From Mesostigma viride (lineage: Eukaryota; Streptophyta; Mesostigmatophyceae; Mesostigmatales; Mesostigmataceae): a stretch of 34,237 nucleotides of DNA. Both the position numbers and the translations under genes were made by a program. Every line of letters starts with the position of its first letter. Within the stretch, counting starts at the first letter, position 1. Under the pieces are notes generated by a model that was not told the DNA's origin, did not search any database, and saw only the letters and a list, made by a program, of their open reading frames with translations. The stretch is taken from NCBI GenBank assembly GCA_009746045.1, contig RPFO01000172.1:1-34237 (forward strand), in the 5' to 3' direction. Of the stretch, positions 18,001-27,220 are shown piece by piece.

Positions 18001-18116
18001 CACTCTTTGGCAATCCTATGCCAGCGAGCGACGACGCTGTCGCTGGAAACAGCATGGGGGGGGTCGCGGATGGCACGACGAATGTGGTGTTCGAGTTGCT
18101 CAACAAGTTGGCGTAA
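15072..18116 (+). CDS. Fibre-like virion protein 1 with LamG-like domain
   Basis: A 1014-aa Thr/Ser/Asn/Gly-rich protein, probably a surface fibre or adhesin. The N-terminal domain (residues about 1-330) is shared with the next gene: MGTGRLKKLFTEEIQSDPAV, then INLVPNVFNGNSV. A middle block, SGDLYLNPASGIVKVNGNVQ then VDGTLTSVNTT, resembles phage structural proteins that carry a DGAGI.VEG element. Between LSLAN and ADGAGIVVEG lies a LamG/concanavalin-like domain of about 200 aa (16249-16848), absent at this point from the paralogue. The C-terminal part holds a second beta-rich domain ending FKNWRVVDT ... YRYADEYDSEPLMVTYGFRI. No signal peptide is evident. The frame is intact. Virion location and glycan binding are inferred. 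Confidence 0.7.
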   Translation: MTTNNPTSLAIMGTGRLKKLFTEEIQSDPAVEASAVTILSSGKINLVPNVFNGNSVDAAVPPSTGDNTVTIHGDMRVLGSLSAVGGNAAVGDYTKNTNTTESNNTIVKSTKNHLLLEASEAAKDVIVQDSRFVAHRQVTAAPTAAAPTPDNIIVRVENGLTNEEFAMGVAYGSNFSTTGKTPWRGIIDSADVDLEIISDKQMRVSADRDPGGEVRVGAGSAITLAPKITAPGLDPLNKVVVQSEALEVSGITSTETRGNHQYSANAVTIVGRKGIGNTAPTGGNLWITGDTTVSDSSVAIEQVKFVDSSVSTTNPTLALSAATSVSVERDLVLKSTDGDGGKISTTSGDLYLNPASGIVKVNGNVQVDGTLTSVNTTVSNSVIMDKVLSLANTPNTTVAAWTFDNDSETNASGLTLTLTGGTGTVVRNGGLVAAAVANSGGNVSSGSFPKSTSSFEVTFNVAFTGVPVNSSPSRRLVSYGAIGVNWKSDGQIELLEGTTVIATSSSSTPPLVMSASTNKKYKVTLRRTYRTPVSLSTIEVFVDGVLHLTSTGTNVANTNLGTGNVAFFLGSSGTAYATTLTFDDVRIESVTTPTNDLADGAGIVVEGDGQINAKVADRSITWKKNGGQELGDNSGSYWHIKGGQLMFSRLIDVTKRKAPGTNVLLSSLPTKSTTTPLTEPHLWSMTTRAGAGPYTTAASTGTVALTYASTPAGIPNHDGGYFQTAYGTTYTVSNYSANSISRGTFTGTPGTRVIATGLVKPTTSLALAVGGPATIPPANTQFTAGTVPWDSTNALPNMVELLTFGQTNSAYVSVWVWRSGKILMFTNTAYIETTGIVVGASEFVLGVHLTASGPVLFINGVQPAMTNNGWRTLLNVATTAPVVALSTTATDRGIYLGARRAFPGGSSTPFNVGFKNWRVVDTSVPSNMSDEQIGNLQLYRYADEYDSEPLMVTYGFRIGDDETLQIVKTQGSATTSTLFGNPMPASDDAVAGNSMGGVADGTTNVVFELLNKLA

Positions 18117-18152
18117 ATCACTATTTTTATCCGCGTCCAGCTATATACGGAC
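18117..18152 (+). promoter_or_regulatory. TATA-like promoter of fibre gene 2
   Basis: The 36-bp gap contains ctatatacgg at 18141-18150, ending 2 bp before the ATG at 18153. It also has a T-run (ctatttttat) that may end the upstream transcript. The promoter role is inferred. Confidence 0.45.
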
Positions 18153-21100
18153 ATGACCACCTCGTTATCTCTTTTAGGCGTGGGAAGAGCGAAGAAGATA
18201 TACACCGAGCAGATCGAATCCGACCCGTCGGTTTCAGAGTCGGGGATCACGATCCGAGCAGGAGGGCCAATCGGACTCGTTCCCAACGTGATCAATGGAA
18301 ACTCGATTTACGCGGTAACTCCTCCCACCATCGGGGCCTCTGACAATCGGGTGACGGTCCACGGCGACCTCAAGGTTACTGGGGGAATCACGTCGAACGG
18401 AGCCCTCGCTGATTACACATTAAATTCGAATACAAGAGAACCATCCAATTCAATCACAAAGTCGACGAACAACCATTTGCTCCTCGAAGCGTCTTCGGCG
18501 TCCAAAGACGTAATCGTGCAAGATTCCCGATTCGTCGCGCACCGCCAGGCGATCACCACGGCGTCCGCGGCCGTCCCGACGCCCGACACCGCATCCGTCC
18601 GAGCGAAGAACGGCGCGGAAAATAGAGAGATAGCGCTAGGACTCGTGTACAACACCAGCAACACATTCAATGGCGCCAACGCCACGGGAAGGACGTTGTG
18701 GCGCGGTGTCATCGATTCGACCATCGCGGACATGGAAATCGTATCGGACACGCAGATGCGCGTGTCCTCGGACAGAGACGCGACAGGTCAAGTGCGTTTG
18801 GGTGCGGGGAGCGCCATCGTGCTGGCTCCGAAGATCGTCACCCCCGGGGGCGATCCGTCGACGAAGATCCTCGTCCAATCTGAAGCCCTCGAAAATTTGG
18901 GCGTGACCCCCGTGACCGATACGCGCCGGAACCACACGTATTCGGCCAACGCGGTCACGATCGTGGGGCGAAGGGGTGTCAACAACGCGGGCGCGGGCGG
19001 GAATCTGTGGATCACGGGCGATACGGACGTCCCCGATTCCGGCGTCGCCGTCGAGCAGGCGAAGTTCGTCGACTCCAGCGTTTCGACGACGAACAAGACG
19101 CTCGCCTTGTCCGCGGCCACGAACGTGTCTGTCGAGAAGGACCTCGTCCTCAAGAGCACGGACGGGGACGGCGGCAAGATCTCGACAACGAGCGGAGATT
19201 TGTACCTCAACCCGGCGAGCGGAGTCCTCAAGGTGAACGGCGACGTACACGTGGACGGCACGTTGACGAGCGTGAACACGACGACGACGCGAGCCGTCGT
19301 GATGGACAAGACGCTGAGCCTCGCGAACCTCGCCGCGGGACCCACGAACGCCGGCGCGGACGGGGCGGGGATCGTGGTGGAGGGAAACGGGGTCGTCAAT
19401 AATAGGAGAGCGGATCGGTCTATCCGGTGGTCGACGAACGCGACGCAGGAGACGGGCGACGAGACGGGGTCGTATTGGCACATCCGCGGCGGCCAGATCA
19501 TGCTCACACGGACGATCGACGTCGCGAAGAGGAAGGCGCCCGGGAGCAACGTAACGCTCAGCGAACTCCCCGTCAGAAACGGCGCGACGACCGAACCGCA
19601 CCTGTGGAAAATGAATGCGTCCGTGGATACCACGGCCCCTTGGAGGACGGCGGATTCAGTGAGTGGATTGTATCTCACATACTCGAACACGGTACAACCC
19701 GACCACGCAAGCGTGCCCGGGTTTTTCTCGACGAAGTACGGGACATCGGGCTATAATGTTTCAAATTACCGCGCCACGGGATTCACGCGTCCCGGAGACA
19801 TTATAAGTCCCGGCACCGGCATGCTTTTCACCGGCGTCGTAAAACCTGTAACGTCTTTCGAGTTTGCAACCGGCGGACCGAGCGTAAACAATCCCGGAGC
19901 GGCGTTGTCGGCACCGTTCACGTGCACAGTTCCCGGCTCTTCGAACACGAACGTAAACATGGTCGAGATATGCACTGTAGGGGATGCGACGACGGCGGGA
20001 CGGTATGTCAGCGCATGGGTGTGGAGATCGGGTCGTATCCTCGTATTCAACGGATACTCGTACAACGAGACCGTCGACCCGGTCGTTTCGGACGCTGAGT
20101 TCACGTTCGGCATAGGGCTGATCGGAACATCGCCAACGGTCTACGTCAACGGCCAGAAGCCGGCAATGTCTGGCTGGCGCTCGATGGACACGAACGAATC
20201 GACGTCGACAAACGTCAATGTGTCGCTAAGCTCGGCAGCGACAACACCAGGTGCGACCACGACGACGTTGACCGGTGCTACCTCGGTGCCTCTCGGTGTG
20301 AACTTGGACGGCGCGTTCACTCTCGTGATAAACTTTAAAACGCCCACAGGCTCATTTGACGCCGATCTGACGAACAATCCTAATCTAAACGAGTACGTAT
20401 ACTTTTACATAGGCGACAATGGATCTAGCGATAACAACACGTCCATTGCGATGGGCACGCGGAACGGCGGGGTATGGTTTAAAGTGGCCAATATGCAAAC
20501 TGCCACGGTCGCCGACGACCTGGTCATACGCTCCCTCTTGCGCATGGAGCCGGGTGAAGACGTTTCAGTAAGTATCACACGCACAGTGGACTCGAATGGG
20601 AACGCTATATACCGCTGGACGGTAAACGACGTGGCCGTGTTGGGCAACGAGACGTACGGCTCTTCCCTTCCTCTGTTCAGCTACAACACAGGGTATGCGG
20701 GCGCTTATCACATATTCGGCACCGTGACTCCAGAGTACCCGAATGGTACTCCCTTGAACACGCCTCTCGGTGGCCAAGCACCCGTGTGCGAGACGACATT
20801 CGATGCAATGGGTACGCTCACCACAAACTCGGGTGGGATATTGCCGTATTTGACCATCGCAAACGGGGGGTTGCAAGGAGGGTCCGGTGACCTCAATATA
20901 GGCAATGAGCAGGGGCTATGGACGATGACGGGGGGGTCGGGCAATGTAGGGTCAGTTTCGGCAGGCTCTCTGGTAACGTTCGGCACGTTCACCGTCACAG
21001 GTAATCAACTCCAGGCCAACACGTCGAGCACGAACGCGGATTACGCCTCCATCGACCTGAGCAACGCGGGTTTCAATGGCGCACTCGGCACTTTCACGAT

Positions 21101-23371
21101 ATCGGTGGCTTATCGACACCCATCCACTGCGCCAGTGGACGCAAACGACGCGAGCTCCGTGTTATTCTACGGCGATCCGTCCGGGGCATACATTGGATTG
21201 TACCACGACCTGAACGGCATCTTGCACATCAAAACGAGCACGGGTGACGTCGCAACCAACGCGAATGTGATGGACGGTGTGGAACACAGCATAGTTTTGT
21301 CGAGATTAACGACGGCGGATGGAGGGGCGATAGGGACCATTACCTTGCCGACTACCTGGCCAGGCGAATGGGGATTCAACAACACGCTGAATAACATCGG
21401 CACGGGCACGAGCGGATCCTTCACAACCTCGGGAACTACCCTGTCCACCACTGATCTGATCATCCCGTTGACGACGGCGGGGGCGGGGGGCAGTGTTCAG
21501 GCGATTGACTTGAACACACAGGGGAGTACGACAAACGACGGACTAGGCGCGTTCATGGTCGAAACGCGAATGAAAACCGGCCAGATTAATACATACGACT
21601 ATTATCACATCTTAACGGTCGGTGATAACTTTGCTACTGGGTCTACCGGGAATGCAATCCGATTGGTGTTGTCAGGTGGTATATTTTTTTTTATGACAAT
21701 ATGGCCGGGTAGTACCGGAACTTCTGCATCTCAGGGGTATTATGCCACCATAGCTACATCTAAACTTGCGCTGGCCACAGGCACCGGGGATCCGGAGAAT
21801 ATGAACTACCACACGTATAGAATAGCTCGCAAGGCAACGTCTACTGGGGTAGCTAGCGCCGAAACCATATACCAGTTTTGGTACGATGACATCGAAGTCC
21901 CTTGGACAAACGCCAATTGGCGTTTTGCCGCCCCCAATAACGTCAATGTTACGGCGACCAGAAGTCTCTACAACCCCGTATTGAAGTCTCCGACTTCGAA
22001 TTACATCCGCGTCGGCAGAACTCTCTTTAACACCACCACAAATACATCGTGGATGGTAGATTACGTCAGGTTCAAAAACGACATCCTCGTGCCAGGGCCG
22101 ATCGTCACCCCCACTTACAACGGGATGTACAGGCTGTACGTGGACGGACAGTCCATCACGATCCCCACCGCCCCTCCCGAGTTGGGCAATGTGTCCATCG
22201 CAACCAAGACACTCACCATGGGAAAATATGGCTACCCTTCCAGGGACTCGGTATGGGACAACATCCGCTTCTTGAATCGCGCACTTACCACGTCAGAGGC
22301 CCAGCAACTCGGTAAAGCCGTGTTTCCTCAATACTACCGCATGTCGAACGCATCCCTACCCGGCGCCAACGCAAACTTCGCCATATCCGTAGACTACACA
22401 CCACCCAACGATGCCCCCCGTCCGGCAACAAGTTGCAAGGAATTATATTCAACTACGGCGGACAGATCGCTGAGAGCAAATTGCAACCGTACGTCCGGCT
22501 GAGGCACGACAGCGCATACAAAGTAACGTTGGAGGTATTTGACGGAGCGACGACGGCTTCGTACCAGTATCCGTCAACTTTCTCGCATGGCACACACAAC
22601 TTCATTTTAGAACGCTCGGGTGAATGGATTCTCATTGTGGACGGAAACGAGTGGCTCACCGCGGGAACCACCGGAAGTCGCGCCACGTTCGCCAATGTAC
22701 AGGACGCAGTCCTCCCCTCACCCCCAACTCTCGCGATGGGTTGGATTGTAAGAGAGGATTCGATCAAGAACGCCGTGTGGGATAACGCGAGGGTTTTCAG
22801 CGATGTACTTTCGAATTCCGTCATAAACGTATTGGGGAATAGAGAATACGTCGCGCCCGATGGACCCATGGTGCCTATTCTGTATAAAGGCGGCGACCCT
22901 CCTGGTACGGCCACGGAGATCCAGCAGGCCATCACGTTGTCCACCGCAATAACCTTCCCAACCGCGACGGACTTGTCGGTAATTCAGAACATAAACATGC
23001 CGAACGACATATATATCGGGTCTCGGACGCCATACGTTTCAGGCACGAAGATCAGCGCTGCATTCAAAAACTGGCGCGTCATCGATACTGTGGGGATGTC
23101 TGACGCTCAGATTGCCAACACGCAAATGTACCGATACGCGGACGAGTACGACTCGGAGCCGCTCACGGTGACGTACGGTTTTCGCATCGCCGACGACGAG
23201 ACAATGCAGGTTGTGAAGACGCAGGGGTCCGCGACCGGCTCGACGCTTTTCAACAAACCATGGCCGGCGGGCGATAGCGCGAGCGGGGCGAACTTGACGG
23301 AGAACATGATGGGGGCGATCGAGGACGTGTCGTGTGACGTCGTGTTGGAATTACGGAACAAGACGACGTAA
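18153..23371 (+). CDS. Fibre-like virion protein 2 with several LamG-like domains (frameshifted)
   Basis: Paralogue of the preceding gene, about 1739 aa once one missing C is restored in the six-C run at 22414-22419. The N-terminal about 380 residues match fibre 1 in order (LLGVGRAKKIYTEQIESDPS, INGNSIY, SGDLYLNPASGVLKVNGDVH). It lacks fibre 1's inserted LamG domain at LSLAN|ADGAGIVVEG. It carries instead about 900 extra residues (about 20240-22930) made of roughly four LamG-like beta domains, each with patterns such as LYVDGQSITI and VWDNIRFLNRALT. After the insert the shared C-terminal cap returns (FKNWRVID, YRYADEYDSEPLTVTYGFRI). The inserted DNA is visibly more AT-rich than its flanks. 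A virion fibre or host-attachment role is inferred. Confidence 0.7.
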
Positions 23372-23410
23372 GCGATCGTGTCGGCTTGACGACAACCGCG
23401 TCTCGAAGAG

Positions 23411-23420
23411 GGTATATTTT
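23411..23420 (+). promoter_or_regulatory. TATA-like element upstream of reductase
   Basis: The sequence ggtatatttt lies 31 bp before the chosen ATG at 23451, in an otherwise GC-rich gap between the fibre 2 stop and the reductase. The promoter role is inferred from position. Confidence 0.4.
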
Positions 23421-23450
23421 GTGGGCCCTAGTGGTATCCCTCCGCGACCG

Positions 23451-26113
23451 ATGCCCGAGATGGAGGTCAACCCGTCGGACCGCGCGACCGCGATCGCGCT
23501 GCGGACGTACCACCGTCCGCTCGACGACGGGTCGGGAGGACTCGAGAGTTGGGACCAGGTCGTCGCACGGGTGATCGACCACCAGCGCTGGCTCTGGATC
23601 CGAGCCAAGGACGCCCCGCTGACGGCCGACGAGGAGAAGGAGCTCGACGAGTTGAGTCGGCTCATCCTCAACCGCCGCATCGCCCCCGCGGGGAGGACGC
23701 TGTGGCTGGGCGGGACGCAGCTCTCTCGCCGCCGCGAATCGTGCATGTTCAACTGCGCTTTCACCCAGGTGGAGACGGTGTACGACATCGTGGACGTCCT
23801 GTGGCTCCTCCTCCAAGGCACCGGAGTGGGGTTCAATCCCGTGGTCGGCACGCTGAACGGTTTTGCCAACCCGATCGATGATATCCGGGTCATCCGGTCC
23901 ACGAGGACGTGCAAGGGCGGACGCGAGATCAACAAGGAGACCTACGACGAGGACACGCGCACGTGGACGGTCAGCGTGGGCGACTCGGCGATCGCGTGGG
24001 CCAAGGCGGCGGGCAAACTGATGGCGGGAAAGTTCCCCGCCAAGACATTGATCATCGACCTGACAGAGATCAGACCCGCCGGCGAGCGACTTGCGGGATA
24101 TTGTTGGCAGGTGGGTCCGTCTAATTTTTCAACAACTCGGCCAGGAACAAGTCATCCTGTTTCTTCCTTTTCTTGCTCCCGTAAATGCTTTTCATGTTAG
24201 CGGTGTAAATGGCGTCGAGTCTGTTCTGATCGAACTTTCGCTTCCGCTCCCTTTCCCTTGCATCAAAAGCCACCATCCCTTTCCGCCTGTCGGCCAATCC
24301 GCGATCGGTGAACAGCGTCGTGTCTAGCATCAATTTGCGCACATTGCGTTGCCCTTGATTCACCTCTTTGGATATGTCCGATTTAGGAACACCGCGTTTT
24401 TTCAACTCGGACTTGGTGAAGTCTTTTGCCATTCTCTCGATCTGTAGTTCGCGTTCGAACGCCTTGTCGATGTCCTCGTTGGACAAGTCTAACATTTCCG
24501 TGAAGGTCGCCACCCTCGCATGGGCTTGCGGAATTGCGGGGGCACGGCCGCGTTTGGCCGCACCGGACTTGGCCGCGCCGGACTTGGCCGCGCCGGCCTC
24601 GGCCGTGCCGCCCTCGTTGTCCGCCCTCACGCGATGTTTGCGCGGCCGGCGCGCGGGTCGCGTTCGTTTGGCACGCTTGGTGGCCGTGGCGGTTTTCATT
24701 CTTATCATACCCACTATGCACATTATTTTTGGCGGTTTGCAGAGTTCTGGCGACGCGCAGATCGCGCGGGCTTTCGAGAAGATCGCCCGGCTGATGTCCA
24801 AACGCGCGGACCAGCTCTTGTCGAAGATGGACATCGTGGATATCGTGAACCACCTCGGAACGATGTTGAGCAGCCGTCGTTCGGCGGAGATCGCGCTATG
24901 CGAGTACGGCTCGGCGGAGTGGAAAGAGTTCGCCTACGCGAAAAAGGATTGGTGGATCGAGAATTCCCATCGCCAGCAGTCGAACAACAGTCTGGTCTTC
25001 TCGTCCAAGCCGACGAGGGCGCAGCTCGAGGAGATCTTCCAGATCATGCAAGAATCGGGCGGGTCCGAGCCCGGCATGCTGAATATCGAATCGGCTCTGA
25101 AACGTGCGCCGTGGACGAAGGGCGTGAATCCGTGCTGCGAGATTCTGTTGGGGAACAAGAGCTTCTGCAATCTGTCGGAGATCAACCTGGCGGCGTTCCG
25201 CGCGGGCGACAAGGCCGGACTGGAGCGTGCGCTCGTCCTTGCCGCGCGCATGAACTACCGCCAGACACTCGTCGATCTTCGCGACGAGATCCTGCAAGAA
25301 GCGTGGCATCTGAACAACTTCTTCCTCCGTTTATGCGGAGTCGGGTTAACCGGCGTCGTGTCCCGCCCCGACTTGAAGACCTACGACTACCGCCGCATGA
25401 AGAACATCGCGGTGTCCGCGGCGTACTCCATGGCCTACGAGTTGAAGACCCCTCTGCCGAAGAACGTGACATGCATCAAGCCCAGCGGCACTCTGTCCAA
25501 GATCATGTCCACGCGGCAGTGGGGCGAGGTGCCCGAGGGAGTGCACAAGCCGCTCGGTAGGTACATCTTCAACAACATCACGTACTCGAAGCACGACCCG
25601 CTGGTCGCCCGGTTCGCGGACGCGGGGTACAAGATCGTGGACAAGCCCTTCGAGCCGGAGTCCGTGCTCGTCACGTTCCCGGTGTCGTACGACTCCGTCC
25701 CCTTCACGAAGAAGTGGGTGACGCGCAAGGACGGGACGAAGGAGGAGGTCGAGGTGAACACGGAGACGGCCGTCGAGCAACTCGAGCGGTACCGCGACCT
25801 GATGAACTCGTACGTCGAGCAAAACGTCAGCTGCACGATCTCGTACGACCCCTCCGAGATCGAGTCCATCCTGGACTGGCTCAACGCGCATTGGGACGAG
25901 TACGTCGGCGTCTCGTTCTTGCTGCGGGCGGACCCGACCAAGAACGCCGCCGATCTGGGATACGCGTACCTGCCCCAGGAAGTGGTTACCAAGGCCCGCT
26001 TCGACGCGTACAAGGAGTCGCTGCGTCCCGTGAACTACAAAGGCATCATGCATGTGGACGAGGAGCCGGGCGCTGCCTCGGATTGTGTCGGCGGGGCTTG
26101 CCCCGTGAAGTGA
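23451..26113 (+). CDS. Adenosylcobalamin-dependent (class II) ribonucleoside-triphosphate reductase, interrupted
   Basis: A monomeric, vitamin-B12-dependent ribonucleotide reductase of the Lactobacillus RTPR type, which makes deoxynucleotides from ribonucleotides. Exon 1 (23451-24110, 220 codons) carries RRIAPAGRTLWLGGTQ and SCMFNCAF, which provides the first redox Cys. Exon 2 (24743-26113) carries NHLGTMLSSRRSAEIAL, the catalytic VNPCCEILLGNKSFCNLSEI (thiyl-site Cys, Glu two residues on, second redox Cys), CIKPSGTLSKIM, and the C-terminal redox pair in DCVGGACPVK. Joined length is about 676 aa, somewhat shorter than RTPR (about 740). Joining at CAG|GTGGGT and TTTGCAG|AG gives GYCWQSSGDAQIA, continuous with the family. 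The start could instead be the Met 9 bases later. Unspliced, exon 2 could start at ATG 24716. Confidence 0.88.
24121..24699 (-). CDS. Unknown basic protein encoded antisense inside the reductase intron
   Basis: I do not recognise this protein. It is 192 aa from ATG 24699 (195 from the ATG at 24708). The N-terminus is very basic (MKTATATKRAKRTRPARRPR) and is followed by an Ala/Lys/Gly repeat (AAKSGAAKSGAAKRG) encoded by 15-bp tandem repeats. The C-terminal two thirds is helical and charged: SNEDIDKAFERELQIERMAK, GVPKSDISKEVNQGQRNVRK, then a Lys/Arg-rich tail. No endonuclease motif (GIY-YIG, LAGLIDADG, HNH) is visible. The stop codon is 10 bp inside the 5' splice site and the start is 43 bp from the 3' splice site. 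The gene therefore fills the intron, and its promoter region would be the intron's branch and pyrimidine region. Confidence 0.6.
   Translation of the reverse strand: MKTATATKRAKRTRPARRPRKHRVRADNEGGTAEAGAAKSGAAKSGAAKRGRAPAIPQAHARVATFTEMLDLSNEDIDKAFERELQIERMAKDFTKSELKKRGVPKSDISKEVNQGQRNVRKLMLDTTLFTDRGLADRRKGMVAFDARERERKRKFDQNRLDAIYTANMKSIYGSKKRKKQDDLFLAELLKN
24553..24612 (-). repeat. 15-bp tandem repeat, four units
   Basis: Four imperfect 15-bp units, of which cttggccgcgccgga is the clearest, lie head to tail in the intron-encoded gene. They produce the Ala-Ala-Lys-Ser-Gly repeat in its product. Two units are nearly identical and the outer two have diverged. Such repeats can change copy number by slippage. 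Confidence 0.6.
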
Positions 26114-26719
26114 TCACCCTGTCATCGCCGTCCTGTTGAACGGCATATTGCTAGCGGTAGGGGGAGGAGCGTAGTACGGCATGTTGTATGGCATAGGCTC
26201 GAAGTTGGCTTGCACGGTTACGTTTGTTCCTGCGGATGAATCCGTACGTTTTTTCCAAGAATAATAAATGATTCCAATTACGACCGTAATGACCAACAGG
26301 ACAATTATGACACTCTTGATTTTGTCCGCGATAGACCCGCCGCCCTCCTCTTCGTCCCCCGCGCCCGTCCCATCCCCCGCGCCTCCTTCCTTATCGTCGT
26401 TCTTGTTGAACACAGAGTTCACGATCAACATGCCGGCGACGGTGGCGAAAGCCCCTCCGACGGCCTCCACGCCGTACCGCCTCGCAAAGTCGGTCGCTCT
26501 CTCCCTGAAACTCTTCGAGGCGGCCTCGCTGACGGCGTCCGCCGACTTGCCGGCCGCGCTGGCCTGCTCGGCCTTCTGGAGAGCCTGAAGCCTCTCGATT
26601 TCCTTGGCGATCTCGGTCGTCTTCTTCGCGTCGGCGGCAGCGTCGGCCGCCGTGGTGGCGGTCTTCAGTTCGTCGGCGCCCCGGAGGGCATCCGTTAACG
26701 CAGACGCGCTGGGGGGCAT
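26114..26719 (-). CDS. Membrane protein with coiled-coil N-terminus
   Basis: I recognise no family. The 201-aa product has an Ala/Lys/Glu-rich helical N-terminal region with likely coiled-coil (TEIAKEIERLQALQKAEQ). A weakly hydrophobic segment (VGGAFATVAGMLIVNSVF) and a Gly/Asp/Glu-rich linker follow. A strong membrane span (IIVLLVITVVIGIIYYSW) precedes a Pro/Tyr/Asn-rich tail. This looks like a virion membrane or core-envelope protein. The stop directly abuts the reductase stop on the other strand. A TATA-like tatagata lies just upstream of the start (26721-26728). The frame is intact. Confidence 0.62.
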   Translation of the reverse strand: MPPSASALTDALRGADELKTATTAADAAADAKKTTEIAKEIERLQALQKAEQASAAGKSADAVSEAASKSFRERATDFARRYGVEAVGGAFATVAGMLIVNSVFNKNDDKEGGAGDGTGAGDEEEGGGSIADKIKSVIIVLLVITVVIGIIYYSWKKRTDSSAGTNVTVQANFEPMPYNMPYYAPPPTASNMPFNRTAMTG

Positions 26720-26743
26720 TTATAGATACAGGACACAATTTTA

Positions 26744-27114
26744 TCAGGGCGCGTTCAGGAGAGCGGAGAAGGTCGAATCGTAGTCGCCCGACAGCATCCC
26801 GCTCGTCACTCCGGAGGCCTGTCCCATGCGGAAGGCCTGCGTGCTGTGGAAGACCCGCCGCCGCCGCCGTACGAAGGGGCGGTCTCGGACCCGCACACCA
26901 TCCCGGTGACGCACTCGCCGCCGCCGCCTCCGTCGCCGGAACGCGCGCTCCACGGTTTCCAGATGACGATCGCGATGACCGCGACCGCGGCGATCGCGAT
27001 GAACAGAGGGCTCGAGAAGAATCCGCCCGCCGCCGGCTTGGCGATCCTGGCGCGAGCGGAGTTGCGGACGTTCTCCTCGGTCACGCCACGCGTCACGTTT
27101 CCGGCACTGTTCAT
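26744..27114 (-). CDS. Single-pass membrane protein (frameshifted)
   Basis: The corrected product is about 123 aa. An N-terminal polar region (MNSAGNVTRGVTEENVRNSA) precedes a strong hydrophobic span (PLFIAIAAVAVIAIVIW). Gly-rich and Cys-containing residues follow (GDGGGGGECVTGMVCG), and then the C-terminus STQAFRMGQASGVTSGMLSG. The frame changes at the CCC of 26854-26856 (GGG on the coding strand), and one added G joins the frames cleanly. The function is unknown; a virion membrane protein is a reasonable guess. It is in a leftward run with the gene at 26114. Confidence 0.55.
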
Positions 27115-27220
27115 CTGGATCCTCGAAGTTGTCGCAGAAGAAAAATCGGCTCGGCTAGACTCGGGCGGGAGCAGCACCACCATCGAGGGGCCACGATCAA
27201 CGATAGCGCAGATATTTATC
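27115..27220. promoter_or_regulatory. Intergenic spacer, possible promoter
   Basis: This 106-bp gap separates two leftward genes. It includes gatatttatc (27211-27220), AT-rich and TATA-like on the reverse strand but about 97 bp from the next start. I see no small gene or strong hairpin. Confidence 0.25.

Larger units (their letters stand above)
24111..24742 (+). other. 632-bp GT-AG intron-like insertion in reductase gene
   Basis: The insertion interrupts the reductase in phase 0. Its edges read GGCAG|GTGGGT and TTTGCAG|AGTT, a good match to spliceosomal splice sites, with a T-rich tract (cattatttttggcggtttgcag) before the 3' end. GCAG occurs at both junctions (24107-24110 and 24739-24742), so the join is ambiguous over four bases. 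None of these cut points leaves a T at the end of the 5' exon, as a group I intron needs. In the reductase frame translation would stop at 24198-24200. Almost all of the insertion is one antisense gene. Splicing has not been shown; two separate polypeptides remain possible. Confidence 0.65.

Noticed and set aside
24111-24742. Group I intron or intein in the reductase
   Set aside because: None of the allowed cut points within the shared GCAG leaves a T at the end of the 5' exon, as group I introns need. The reductase frame hits a stop at 24198-24200, so it cannot be an intein.
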